Positions 43,671 through 52,449 are shown, numbered from the stretch's first letter. The stretch: DNA of 55,069 bases from Ruminococcus sp. AM22-13 (GCF_003471165.1 NZ_QRIL01000022.1:11860-66928); one strand, 5' to 3'. Notes: generated by a model not told the origin, from the letters alone. Numbers and translations: made by a program.

Positions 43671-44444
43671 TTATAAACCTAACAGTCTCTCCGCATTCTG
43701 TCTGGTCACTTCAATAACCTCTTCTTCCATAATCCCTTTCAACTCTGCGATTGCCTGTGCCACATAAGGCAGATTCAGAGAAGAATTTCTCTTCCCTCTG
43801 TTCGGCTTCGGAGCCAGGTACGGGCTGTCCGTTTCCAGCACAAGCTGAGACAGCGGCGCATACTGAACAGTCTCCTTGACTTTCTTCGCATTCTGAAAAG
43901 TAACCACCCCGCCAATTCCCAGATACAGTCCCATCTTCAGATACTCAGCCGCAATTTCCCTGCTATAGGAAAAGCAATGAATAATGCCGCCATACATACC
44001 GCCCTGCATATACTCTCTGATAATATTAAGAGTATCCTCCGCAGCATCCCTGCTGTGAATCATAAACGGCATTTTTTCTTCTCTCGCAATATCAAGCTGG
44101 GCACGAAACATCTTCTGCTGAATCTCATGCTCTTCTTTCCCCTTATGCCAGTAATAGTCCAGACCGATCTCACCGATTGCCACCATCTTATCCATACAAG
44201 AAAGTCTGCGGATCTCATCCAGAGTTTCCTGCGTCATCTTATCCGCATCATCCGGATGAACTCCCACAGCTCCATATATAAAAGGATATTTCTCCATCAG
44301 CTCCACTGTATCGTGTAAACCGTCTACAGAAGCGCAGACATTAACTATCTTCTCAATCCCGCCATCATGCATAGATGCAAGAAGCGCCTCTCTGTCTGCG
44401 TCAAAAGCCTCGTCGTCGTAATGTGCATGTGTATCAATAATCAT
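43671..44444 (-). CDS. tatD: TatD-family metal-dependent DNase
   Basis: 257 aa TIM-barrel hydrolase. Metal ligands are visible in DTHAHYDDEAF (3-13), IGEIGLDYYW, MIHSRDA, HCFSYS and LETDSPYLAPKPNRGKRN, all in family order. TatD proteins act as 3'-5' exonucleases in DNA repair. Located downstream of metG in this genome arm, with molybdenum cofactor genes in between. Confidence 0.95.
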   Translation of the reverse strand: MIIDTHAHYDDEAFDADREALLASMHDGGIEKIVNVCASVDGLHDTVELMEKYPFIYGAVGVHPDDADKMTQETLDEIRRLSCMDKMVAIGEIGLDYYWHKGKEEHEIQQKMFRAQLDIAREEKMPFMIHSRDAAEDTLNIIREYMQGGMYGGIIHCFSYSREIAAEYLKMGLYLGIGGVVTFQNAKKVKETVQYAPLSQLVLETDSPYLAPKPNRGKRNSSLNLPYVAQAIAELKGIMEEEVIEVTRQNAERLLGL

Positions 44445-44572
44445 TTTCTTCGTTCTCCTCGTATGGTCGCCATGTATCCGCTAACTTATATTCCTTGTGA
44501 AACGTCAGAGAAATTACTGACAGCGACTTTATAAATATTGCTGATTATTATCCGGTTAAACAGATATTATCT

Positions 44573-45004
44573 TTAATCCAGTATTGTAAGCTCATCTCCT
44601 GGATGAATCACACCGCCATGCAGAACTCTTGTAAAGACTCCCTGCTTCGGCATAATGCACTCACCCATTTTCTTAAAGATCGCACATCCGCTATGGCACT
44701 CTTTGCCGATCTGAGTCAGCTCCAGAACCACATCATTGCATCCAAATTTTGTACCGATCGGAAGTGTCGCAAAATCAATCCCCTGAACCACCAGGTTCTC
44801 TCCAAATGCTCCATCCTCCACTTCAGCGCCGCGCGCGCGGAAATCTTCAATCTTGTCAAAAGAAAGCAGGCTTACCTGGCGATGCCATTTTCCTGCATGT
44901 GCATCACCCTCAATGCCCCAATCTTCAACGACCTTTATTTCCGGAACACTCTTCTTCTGTGTTCCCTTCGCCTCACTTGTACAGACCGCAATTACTTTTC
45001 CCAT
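44573..45004 (-). CDS. MOSC-domain protein
   Basis: 143 aa. It has the MOSC pattern with GIEGDAHAG(KWHRQVSLL), the conserved glutamate-asparagine region FGENLVVQG, and the conserved cysteine in HSGCAIF. MOSC domains bind molybdenum cofactor and move sulfur. It follows mogA and moaC on the same strand, so a role with molybdenum cofactor is well supported. The small size matches stand-alone MOSC proteins of clostridia. Confidence 0.92.
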   Translation of the reverse strand: MGKVIAVCTSEAKGTQKKSVPEIKVVEDWGIEGDAHAGKWHRQVSLLSFDKIEDFRARGAEVEDGAFGENLVVQGIDFATLPIGTKFGCNDVVLELTQIGKECHSGCAIFKKMGECIMPKQGVFTRVLHGGVIHPGDELTILD

Positions 45005-45086
45005 AAGATTATCCCTTTTACCTTCCTGATTTTATTCGTCACCGTTTATTTATAGCAATCCCATAAAATGATGCCATTAATCCAAC

Positions 45087-45575
45087 TCATCTTGCGCAGT
45101 TTCCAGCCTCACCCGTCATAATCTCGATGCCATGTTCCAGCGCATCAATAATATACTCCAGGCTCTCTTTCACCGCCTTAGGACTTCCCGGCAGATTAAT
45201 GATCAGCGTTTTTTTACGAATTCCTGCTGTCGCGCGGCTGAGCATTGCTCGCTTGGTAATTGTCATGCTATACGCACGCATTGCCTCCGGAATCCCCGGA
45301 ACACGTCTGTCAATGATATCCTCTGTTGCCTCCGGTGTGATATCTCTCGGGGAAAAACCGGTTCCACCCGTAGTCAGGATCAACTCTGCGGCACCACTAT
45401 CCGCAATCTCTGCCATTCTCTCTGATAACATCTTTCTGTCATCCGGCAAAATATCCGCAGATACAACCTCATATCCATTCTTCTCCACGATCTCCCGAAT
45501 CGCCGGACCGCTTAAATCCTCACGCTCCCCACGATATCCGGTATCGCTGGATGTAATAATCGCTACTCTTTTCAT
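45087..45575 (-). CDS. mogA: Molybdopterin adenylyltransferase MogA/MoaB
   Basis: 162 aa. The molybdopterin-binding motif LTTGGTGFSPRDITPEAT (near 67-84) and NLPGSPKAVKES identify the MogA/MoaB family. It activates molybdopterin for metal insertion. Start MKRVAIITSS follows GGAGG by nine bases; the longer frame has no ribosome binding site. The dispersed two-hairpin repeat lies between it and moaC. Confidence 0.93.
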   Translation of the reverse strand: MKRVAIITSSDTGYRGEREDLSGPAIREIVEKNGYEVVSADILPDDRKMLSERMAEIADSGAAELILTTGGTGFSPRDITPEATEDIIDRRVPGIPEAMRAYSMTITKRAMLSRATAGIRKKTLIINLPGSPKAVKESLEYIIDALEHGIEIMTGEAGNCAR

Positions 45576-45646
45576 CTTGTAAAAACCTCCGCAATTTTTA
45601 TTTATATCCATTATACACCCTTATTCCGATTTGCCCAACAGATATT

Positions 45647-45716
45647 TCAATCGGATATTCGCAATCCGCTTTCGCTACGTGGCTCTACACCGAATGACTG
45701 CTCCGCGGTTTCGGTC
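45647..45716. repeat. Two-hairpin dispersed repeat, copy 2
   Basis: Close relative of 16367-16440: ATCGGATATTCGCAATCCGC-like first stem and ACCGAATGACTGC/GCGGTTTCGGT second stem. It overlaps the moaC stop and separates moaC from mogA. Confidence 0.78.
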
Positions 45717-46191
45717 AAAAATGGAAATCCCCACTCTTACCGCCAGTTTTCTCAACCAGATGGATATTTGACATTACCATATGCTTATCAATTGCTTTAC
45801 ACATATCATAAATCGTCAAAAGCGTCACCTGAACACCAGTCAACGCTTCCATCTCCACACCAGTCTTTCCCTCAGTCTTAACTGTACAGAATGCGCGGAT
45901 AATTCCATTCGACTCGTCCAGTTCATAATCCACCGAACACTTCTGAATCGGAAGCGGATGGCACATCGGAATCAGTTCAGAAGTCCTCTTAACTCCCATG
46001 ATCCCGGCTACTCGCGCCACACCAAGCACATCCCCCTTCTTCACGGAACCATCCTTCACCGCTGCCATAATAGCCTCTCCTACATGAATCTCACCTGTAG
46101 CAACCGCCGTTCTATACGTAACATTCTTCCCGGAAACATCCACCATAACTGCGTTTCCGTTCTCATCAAAATGATTAAAACCCTGTGACAT
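45715..46191 (-). CDS. moaC: Cyclic pyranopterin monophosphate synthase
   Basis: 158 aa. Conserved MCHPLPI (near 76-82), [16 protein letters not shown] and the AIDKHM region identify MoaC, which forms the pyranopterin ring in molybdenum cofactor synthesis. Start has AAAGGGG nearby. MoaA, its partner, is not in the window, so the pathway must be completed elsewhere. Confidence 0.96.
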   Translation of the reverse strand: MSQGFNHFDENGNAVMVDVSGKNVTYRTAVATGEIHVGEAIMAAVKDGSVKKGDVLGVARVAGIMGVKRTSELIPMCHPLPIQKCSVDYELDESNGIIRAFCTVKTEGKTGVEMEALTGVQVTLLTIYDMCKAIDKHMVMSNIHLVEKTGGKSGDFHF

Positions 46192-46215
46192 AATTTATCC
46201 CCTTTACATTGTTAT

Positions 46216-46361
46216 TTTGTTACTGTTCACACACCACTATCCCGCGAGGTGTTTTGGCATAAATATGCCAAAATCCCGAGACATACAAGCCAAAATTCCA
46301 TTGCCACAGGCAATCTGGAATGAATTTTGGCTACGTTACTGAGAACGGAGTGAACAGTAAC
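46216..46361. repeat. Palindrome-rich spacer between riboswitch-like leader and moaC
   Basis: GTTACTGTTCAC at the left and its complement GTGAACAGTAAC at the right (46350-46361) flank inner stems TTTTGGCATA/TATGCCAAAA and AGCCAAAATTCC/GGAATGAATTTTGGCT. The right part (46335-46361) belongs to the interspersed GTTACTG palindrome family. Confidence 0.78.
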
Positions 46362-46380
46362 GTTATTTTCATTTTCAGAC

Positions 46381-46512
46381 AAAAAACGAGGCTTTTATTA
46401 CACGAAATCATGCAATAAAAGCCTCGCCCATTCATCACGATACGGATGGAGTCTTTACCCATCGAGATTGACAACATCATGAACATGCACGTGCCAGCTA
46501 CTCCCCTTTATC
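46381..46512 (-). ncRNA. Riboswitch-like leader resembling yybP-ykoY (manganese)
   Basis: Reading the minus strand it starts AAAGGGGAGUAGC, the hallmark of the yybP-ykoY class, then after about 30 nt GUUGUCAAUCUCG and a GAUGG/CCAUC hairpin like the second ligand-site arm. It ends with a terminator (13-bp stem, arms 46387-46399 and 46414-46426, T6). The 5' arm of that stem contains CUUUUA, which can pair with the leader's own UAAAG, giving a plausible antiterminator. The next gene is moaC, an unusual target for a manganese switch. The class call is by motif recall and needs a covariance search. Confidence 0.5.
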
Positions 46513-46619
46513 TAATACTAATATAGCTTTTGGGGACGCATTTGTCAAGTTCATTTTTCGGAAATTTTCACAGAATTTAATCTGTATTTTCAGTAAATTT
46601 GTCACTGTTCACTTTGTAA

Positions 46620-48578
46620 TCAGCAGATCTCAGCACCTGCCGGCATTTCTTTTTCCGGTACCATCAGGGAAAGGTTTCCGTCTGCATCTTCTGCGCAGAG
46701 AATCATTCCTTCACTGAGTACTCCGGCAAGTTTGGCTGGTTTCAGGTTTGTGACTACCATAACTCTCTTGCCTACCATTTCTTCTGCACTGTAGTGTGCT
46801 TTGATTCCGGATACGATCTGGCGTACCTGGCTTCCGATCTGTACCTGTGAGCAGAGAAGTTTCTTGGATTTCTTTACTTCCTCGCAGGAGATGATCTTAC
46901 CAACCTGGAACTGGAGCTTGCCGAAATCTTCAAATGTGATTTCTGGTTTTGCCTCAATGTCAATCACATCCTCTTTCTCTTCTTTTGCAGGCTCTTCAGC
47001 TTTTGGTGGATGAAGCTCTGCTACTTTTGCCATTACTTCTTTAAGGTCAAGACGTGCGAAAAGGATCTCCGGTTTCTCAGTTACTTTGTTTCCTGATGGA
47101 TAGAGACCAAATGTCTTGAGGTCATCTAAGCTTCTGTCCTGAGCATTTAACTGGGCAAAAATTCTCTCTGTTGTTTCCGGCATAAAGGATTTCAACAGAG
47201 TTGCGCCAATGCAGATTCCCTCAACCAGATTGTAGAGAACGGTTGCAAGACGGTCTTTCTTTTCTTCATCTTTTGCAAGTGCCCATGGCATTGTTTCGTC
47301 GATGTATTTGTTGCAGCGTTTGAAGATAGTGAATACTTCTGTCATTGCGTCTGCTACACGAAGTTTGTCCATTTTTTCGTTTACTTTTTCCGGTACGGAG
47401 AGGATGAAGTTCTTGAGATCATCATCTACAGGCTCTGTTACGCCTTTGTTCTCTACTACGCCGCCAAAGTATTTGTTGGACATGGAAATCGTACGGTTTA
47501 CAAGGTTTCCGAGGGTGTTCGCAAGCTCGGAGTTGAGACGCTCTACCATCAGTTCCCATGTGATAACACCGTCGTTCTCGAATGGCATTTCATGGAGTAC
47601 GAAGTAACGCACTGCATCTACACCGAAGAAGTCTACCAGTTCGTCTGCGTAGATTACGTTTCCTTTGGATTTACTCATTTTGCCATCACCCTGAAGGAGC
47701 CATGGATGTCCAAATACCTGTTTCGGAAGTGGAAGATCCAGTGACATCAGGAAGATTGGCCAGTAAATTGTATGGAAACGGATGATGTCTTTACCGATGA
47801 GGTGAAGGTCTGCCGGCCAGAGTTTGTTGAACTGCTCTGTACTTTCTCCATCGCAGTCGTAACCGATTCCTGTGATGTAGTTTGTGAGGGCATCAAGCCA
47901 TACATATACTACGTGTTTCGGATCGAAGTCTACCGGAATTCCCCATTTAAAAGATGTTCTGGATACGCAGAGATCCTGAAGTCCCGGAAGAAGGAAGTTG
48001 TTCATCATTTCGTTCTTACGTGATTCCGGCTGGATGAAATCCGGGTGTGTGTTGATGTAGTCGATCAGTTTGTCAGCGTATTTGCTCATTTTGAAGAAGT
48101 ATGCTTCTTCTTTGGCAGGTACGCATGGACGTCCGCAGTCAGGACATTTGCCGTCTACAAGCTGGGATTCTGTGAAGAAAGATTCGCACGGTGTGCAGTA
48201 CATTCCTTCGTAGTGTCCTTTGTAGATGTCGCCTTTTGCGTACATTTTTTTGAAGATTTTTTTGACCTGTTTTTCGTGGTCTTCGTCAGTGGTTCTGATG
48301 AATTTGTCGTAGGATGTGTTCATCAGATCCCAGATTCTTTTGATCTCGCCGGATACGTTGTCTACGAATTCTTTCGGGGTGATACCGGCTTCTTCGGCTT
48401 TTAATTCGATTTTCTGGCCGTGTTCATCAGTTCCGGTCTGGAAGAATACGTCATAGCCCTGCTGACGTTTGTAGCGGGCGATGGCGTCGGCTAATACAAC
48501 TTCATAAGTGTTGCCGATATGCGGTTTGCCGGATGTGTAGGCAATTGCAGTGGTGATGTAGTATTTCTGTTTTTCCAT
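46620..48578 (-). CDS. metG: Methionyl-tRNA synthetase
   Basis: 652 aa. The class I HIGH site appears as HIGN (20-23), the zinc-binding CxxC pairs near 128-150 (CTPC, CPDCGRPC), and KMSKS near 302. A C-terminal tRNA-binding EMAP/Trbp111-like domain (about 545-652, KVGKIISCEEV) follows a Lys/Glu linker. Charges methionine to tRNA, including the initiator. AAAGGAGA precedes the ATG. An upstream T-box leader would tune it to uncharged tRNA. Confidence 0.97.
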   Translation of the reverse strand: MEKQKYYITTAIAYTSGKPHIGNTYEVVLADAIARYKRQQGYDVFFQTGTDEHGQKIELKAEEAGITPKEFVDNVSGEIKRIWDLMNTSYDKFIRTTDEDHEKQVKKIFKKMYAKGDIYKGHYEGMYCTPCESFFTESQLVDGKCPDCGRPCVPAKEEAYFFKMSKYADKLIDYINTHPDFIQPESRKNEMMNNFLLPGLQDLCVSRTSFKWGIPVDFDPKHVVYVWLDALTNYITGIGYDCDGESTEQFNKLWPADLHLIGKDIIRFHTIYWPIFLMSLDLPLPKQVFGHPWLLQGDGKMSKSKGNVIYADELVDFFGVDAVRYFVLHEMPFENDGVITWELMVERLNSELANTLGNLVNRTISMSNKYFGGVVENKGVTEPVDDDLKNFILSVPEKVNEKMDKLRVADAMTEVFTIFKRCNKYIDETMPWALAKDEEKKDRLATVLYNLVEGICIGATLLKSFMPETTERIFAQLNAQDRSLDDLKTFGLYPSGNKVTEKPEILFARLDLKEVMAKVAELHPPKAEEPAKEEKEDVIDIEAKPEITFEDFGKLQFQVGKIISCEEVKKSKKLLCSQVQIGSQVRQIVSGIKAHYSAEEMVGKRVMVVTNLKPAKLAGVLSEGMILCAEDADGNLSLMVPEKEMPAGAEIC

Positions 48579-48747
48579 GGTTGTTGTCTCCTTTTTTTGA
48601 ATGTGGACGCCTGGTTTTTCAGAATGGTAACAACCGCTCCTTTCCTATGGAAGAAAAATATAAATTCTTCATAAGGGAAAATGAATGGAAGTGGGACTTA
48701 TTAGTGCTCCTGGTTAAGATATGGAGGTTCATATATGTTTATAACAT

Positions 48748-49035
48748 AAAAAAAGTCTCCCCAGAGTTATCTGAGAAGACGAGTGTTTGCCCGTGTTACC
48801 ACTTCTGTTCGTTTCCTGCTCGCGCGGGGAAACCTTGGGAGGTACGTGTAATACCTCTACGCTATAACAGGCGTGCCTGTCGCTGCCTAAAGTCCATGAC
48901 TCTCAGCAGTGCCTCTCGGAAGCCATCTTCGATCTGCTCCTTGCATATCCCTCTCAGCCTTCAGGACTTACTATCGTCGTCCATGGGGATTTCTCTGTAA
49001 TACGGTCTGCGGATGTACTCTCTTCTTCAATGAGT
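48748..49035 (-). ncRNA. T-box leader of metG
   Basis: On the minus strand it begins near GAGAGUACAUCC (AGUA-type T-box start) and carries the T-box core AGAAGUGGUAACACGGG (plus-strand positions 48790-48806). It ends in a terminator with an 11-bp stem and UUUUUUU (48748-48780). The GUGGUAACACGGG core pairs with the discriminator region of uncharged tRNA and stabilises the antiterminator. Placement 170 nt upstream of metG supports methionine specificity; AUG triplets near 48942 and 48897 are possible specifiers, but I could not fix the specifier loop. Confidence 0.85.
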
Positions 49036-49179
49036 TTGTATTATTTCGTAACAGCAGTTCTGTGAGTTATCTGAAATGCTGTTATCAGTTATAGGAATTA
49101 GTTATTTCCTGTTATAGAGAAAATATAGCACATTTCTAAGGGTTTGTAAACCCACTGAAATGTGCTATTGCTTGTTTTA

Positions 49180-49299
49180 TTATATTTCTGATGTTTTATC
49201 AAGAAGCTCTTTCACACCTTTTAACGCTGCATCTATTTTTCTTTCTTCCAGATGATAATTTAAAACATAACGAGTTCTTGCCTCCCATAAAGAGAGCAT
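49180..49299 (-). pseudogene. Possible gene remnant or small ORF
   Basis: 39 codons from an ATG that lacks a ribosome binding site, encoding a strongly protein-like sequence (EARTRYVLNYHLEERKIDA then LKGVKELLD). It could be the C-terminal end of a decayed gene whose upstream part has been replaced by the PerR promoter, or a short real peptide. I do not recognise the parent family. Confidence 0.35.
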
Positions 49300-49325
49300 T
49301 ACGAAAATTAAATATATATTTTATC

Positions 49326-49385
49326 TTGACAAATATAATCCATTATTGTATAGTAATAATATCAGTAATGATTATCGTTATTAAA
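49326..49385 (+). promoter_or_regulatory. Promoter and Fur/PerR box of the regulator gene
   Basis: TTGACA (49326-49331), 17-bp spacer, TATAGT (49349-49354). Downstream, AGTAATGATTATCGTTATT (about 49364-49382) matches 15 of 19 positions of the Fur box consensus. A site there would block the gene's own transcription. Confidence 0.65.
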
Positions 49386-49424
49386 CATATTTATTTACTG
49401 AAACTCAGAGAAGGGAGGAATACC

Positions 49425-49871
49425 ATGGCGACACTGAAATATAGCCGTCAGAGGGAATCAATTAAGGAATTTCTCCGTAACAGAACAGATCATCCTACGG
49501 CAGATGTGGTATATGAGAATATGAAGCTCATTTATCCGAATATCAGCCTCGGCACGGTATATCGCAACTTATCTCTGCTTGCTGATCTGGGAGAAATCAA
49601 GAAGCTTTCCTCATTTGCCGGTGCGGATCATTTTGATGGACGGACCGAGAGGCATTGTCACTTTATGTGTACCAGATGTGAGCGGATCATGGATCTGGAG
49701 AGTGAGGGGATTCATCACATTATGGAGCTTGCGGGTGAGAACTTCGGCGGAAAGATTACCGATTACAGCGCCAGATTTTTCGGACTGTGTGAGGACTGCC
49801 TGAGAGAAACAGCCGGAACTCCTGTAAAAGCTGACGATGCTGCTAATGATAAAAAACAGCAAAAAAGTTAA
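49425..49871 (+). CDS. Fur/PerR family metalloregulator
   Basis: 148 aa. The winged-helix recognition part ISLGTVYRNLSLL (near 46-58) and HCHFMCTRCERIMD with CEDCL (two CxxC for structural zinc) are classic Fur-family features. The adjacent reverse rubrerythrin is a typical PerR target, so a peroxide-sensing PerR is favoured over an iron-sensing Fur, but residues do not prove it. I start at the ATG after AAGGGAGGA, since upstream codons overlap the promoter. Confidence 0.92.
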   Translation: MATLKYSRQRESIKEFLRNRTDHPTADVVYENMKLIYPNISLGTVYRNLSLLADLGEIKKLSSFAGADHFDGRTERHCHFMCTRCERIMDLESEGIHHIMELAGENFGGKITDYSARFFGLCEDCLRETAGTPVKADDAANDKKQQKS

Positions 49872-50045
49872 AATAAAACTTGACTTTTTATATCAAATAT
49901 GATACTCTAAGGTCACAGCAAAACAGTAACAATTACTATTATTAAAAACAGATAATAGTACAGAACAAACAAACTGATGTCATTAAGAATAAATTTTAAC
50001 TGACATCCAAATAATAAATCATTAAGAGAAAAGGAGATTTTAATT

Positions 50046-50591
50046 ATGACAAAATGGGTATGTAGTGTATGCGGTTATGTTTATGAAGGTGAGAAAGCTC
50101 CGGAAGCCTGTCCAGTATGTAAAGCACCAGCTGAGAAATTTGTAAAACAGGGTGATGAAATGACATGGGCTGCTGAACACGTTGTAGGTGTTGCTCAGGG
50201 ATCCAGCGAAGATATCATGGCTGACTTAAGAGCAAACTTCCAGGGTGAATGCTCTGAAGTTGGTATGTATCTTGCAATGGCAAGAGTTGCTCACAGAGAA
50301 GGATATCCGGAAGTTGGTTTATACTATGAGAAAGCCGCTTACGAAGAAGCAGAGCATGCTGCTAAATTCGCTGAGTTATTAGGCGAAGTTGTAACAGACA
50401 GCACAAAGAAGAATCTTCAGATGCGTGTAGAAGCTGAGAACGGCGCTACAGCTGGTAAAACAGATCTTGCTAAACGTGCAAAAGCTGCTAACCTTGACGC
50501 TATCCATGACACAGTTCATGAAATGGCTCGCGACGAGGCTAGACATGGAAAAGCATTCGCTGGTCTGCTTAAGAGATACTTCGGAGAATAA
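50046..50591 (+). CDS. Reverse rubrerythrin
   Basis: 181 aa with the domains in the reversed order: a rubredoxin domain first (C6xxC9 and C22PVC25, iron bound by four Cys) and the ferritin-like diiron domain after (about 45-181, with [18 protein letters not shown] and DEARHGKAF supplying Glu/His ligands). It reduces hydrogen peroxide and is strongly induced by oxygen in clostridia under PerR. Located 174 nt after the Fur/PerR gene with its own promoter-like TTGACT upstream (about 49880). Confidence 0.95.
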   Translation: MTKWVCSVCGYVYEGEKAPEACPVCKAPAEKFVKQGDEMTWAAEHVVGVAQGSSEDIMADLRANFQGECSEVGMYLAMARVAHREGYPEVGLYYEKAAYEEAEHAAKFAELLGEVVTDSTKKNLQMRVEAENGATAGKTDLAKRAKAANLDAIHDTVHEMARDEARHGKAFAGLLKRYFGE

Positions 50592-50617
50592 TTCTATCGG
50601 AAAATCGCATAAAATAA

Positions 50618-50660
50618 ACCTTTTAAAGGGAGAACCATTGAGGTTCTCCCTTTTTATCCG
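50618..50660 (+). terminator. Terminator after rubrerythrin
   Basis: AAAGGGAGAACC-ATTGA-GGTTCTCCCTTT followed by TT. Perfect 12-bp stem. Confidence 0.9.
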
Positions 50661-50683
50661 TTCGTATTTTCATAATTGGAAGC

Positions 50684-50989
50684 TTAACTGGATTTCGCCT
50701 GAAGTCTGGCAACCTGATCTGTCAGAGCATTCATCTTAACCTCATTAATCATAATCCTGTTCATCCAGGTAGCCGACACATCCATCTTATTGATAAGATT
50801 CAGATGATTCTCTGCAAGGATAGAAATATTCCTATCCGTTATGTTCTCCAAATGCAGTCTGATATCTGCAAAGTTATTTCTGGTCTCTTCTTCAAAACAC
50901 TTCTGACGCTCTTCCATTCGGTCCATTCGCGTTCCAAGACCTCTGACCTCCGCCAAAACAGCTTCCAGCATTTGTCTGTCTGTCACCAC
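50684..50989 (-). CDS. Hypothetical coiled-coil protein
   Basis: 101 aa from the GTG that sits five bases after AGGAGG; a GTG two codons earlier overlaps that site. Nearly the whole chain is a heptad-rich helix (RMDRMEERQKCFEEET, IRLHLENI), typical of small structural or antitoxin-like coiled coils. No partner gene with toxin features is next to it. Unknown. Confidence 0.6.
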   Translation of the reverse strand: MVTDRQMLEAVLAEVRGLGTRMDRMEERQKCFEEETRNNFADIRLHLENITDRNISILAENHLNLINKMDVSATWMNRIMINEVKMNALTDQVARLQAKSS

Positions 50990-51136
50990 TTCCACCTCCT
51001 CTGTAGCCCGTATCGTTCTTTTGTATGGGATTGATTATATCACATACATAAAAATGTGTCTATAAAAATCTATAAACATTAGAGAATGTTTGGAAAATGC
51101 TTCCCACAAGATGTGCATCACAATCTGTGGGAGATT

Positions 51137-52132
51137 TTATTTGTTATTATCATTCATCTTCGCCTCAATCGCCGCACCAACCCTGTTATAAACAGTCACA
51201 GCGTCCTGAATATGCGGAATCGTATTTCCATCTGCTCCTGAAGCACCTGCGGAAACAAAGATATATTCCCTGCCCTCAATCTCCGCAAAACTTACCAGAC
51301 AGTGTCCTGCCTCACTGGTATAGCCGGTCTTTCCGCCGAGGATTTTTCCACCTGTGACTGTCGGATCAGACAGGTTTTTAAACATTGTACTGTAGTAAGT
51401 GATGCCATCCGGGTGGATATTGGTAACCCCTGTGGAATGTCTGGCCGTCTCAATAATCTCCCTGAACGTATCATTCTTAATACAATACTTCATCAACACC
51501 GCAATATCCTTAACCGTACTGTAATGATCCGGATTATGCAATCCCGTAGAATCGCAGAAATGCGTATTATCCATTCCAAGCTTGGCAGCTTTCTTATTCA
51601 TCAGCTCCGCAAAATCCGCCTCCGATCCACTGATCGTATCCGCCAACGCAATACAACACTCCGCTCCCGACGGCAGCATCGCGCCATAAAGAAGATCAAT
51701 CACCCTGACTTCCTCTCCCGGCTGAAATCCCGCCTGCGTAGCATCCTGCTCATACAGCCCCGCGAACATCTCATCCGTCAGCGTAATCTTCTCATCCAGA
51801 TCATCAAAATTCTCAATTCCAAGAATCACCGTCATAATCTTCGTCATAGAAGCCGGATAAATCTTCTCATCCCCATTGATCTCACCCAGAACCTTACCGC
51901 CTCTCGCATGCATCAGAATCGCATTCGGACTATTGATTCCACTGATATCCACTTCCTTCAAAACCGGCTGTTCAAACTGCTCAAACCATTCCTTCACACC
52001 CTTATTCCAGCCAACCATAATAACGAGCGCACAGATAATCAGAACCTCCACGAACACACACGCCACAATTCTTCCACGATATCTCCACGCATAGCTTCTC
52101 CCTCTTCTCTGTTTCCGTCTCCTAACTGCCAA
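51137..52132 (-). CDS. D-alanyl-D-alanine carboxypeptidase (S11)
   Basis: 331 aa beginning at TTG with GGAGG about ten bases upstream. One anchor segment (21-41) precedes the penicillin-binding domain. The active-site Ser-x-x-Lys is S95MTK98, the second motif is SGAE instead of the usual S-x-N, and the third is GGKTGYTSEAGH. It trims terminal D-Ala from wall peptides. The SGAE variant is known in the family but worth noting for activity. Separated from the ribosomal genes by a long hairpin. Confidence 0.93.
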   Translation of the reverse strand: MAVRRRKQRRGRSYAWRYRGRIVACVFVEVLIICALVIMVGWNKGVKEWFEQFEQPVLKEVDISGINSPNAILMHARGGKVLGEINGDEKIYPASMTKIMTVILGIENFDDLDEKITLTDEMFAGLYEQDATQAGFQPGEEVRVIDLLYGAMLPSGAECCIALADTISGSEADFAELMNKKAAKLGMDNTHFCDSTGLHNPDHYSTVKDIAVLMKYCIKNDTFREIIETARHSTGVTNIHPDGITYYSTMFKNLSDPTVTGGKILGGKTGYTSEAGHCLVSFAEIEGREYIFVSAGASGADGNTIPHIQDAVTVYNRVGAAIEAKMNDNNK

Positions 52133-52305
52133 AACCGACTCCTCCTCTCTGTCCCAATCTCATCCTCCCTACTATAACACACCTTATCTCACCACTGTAA
52201 CCCTCTTCTTCCACCTTCACCTTCCATATAAATATAACGTCTCTTCCCCACTCCCACCTTCAATTCCTTTCCCTATTTCATCCTCTTGCGAATTTCAATT
52301 AGCCA

Positions 52306-52416
52306 GGGAGGGAAAATATTTGTTTTGGGACACATCTACAGGAGGTGTAGCAAATCCCCGGAAGCTTAGTATTCCTGACTCCGCAGCCGTGTCCCAAAAC
52401 AAATATTTTCCCTCCC
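52306..52416. repeat. Large hairpin with perfect 28-bp arms
   Basis: Arms 52306-52333 and 52389-52416 are exact inverted copies; the 55-nt middle contains CTAC-AGGAGGT-GTAG. It lies between the rplA terminator and the carboxypeptidase gene. It looks more like a MITE-type element or a large RNA stem than a simple terminator. Confidence 0.9.
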
Positions 52417-52449
52417 GTACCTTAGTCAAAAAAGGGCAAAAGACGCAAA

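Noticed and set aside
46381..46512. Moco riboswitch before moaC
   Set aside because: Position would fit, but the GGGGAGUAGC start belongs to another class and I could not recognise the Moco motif core.
50684..50989. Antitoxin of a toxin-antitoxin pair
   Set aside because: Small and coiled-coil, but there is no adjacent toxin-like gene and no DNA-binding motif.
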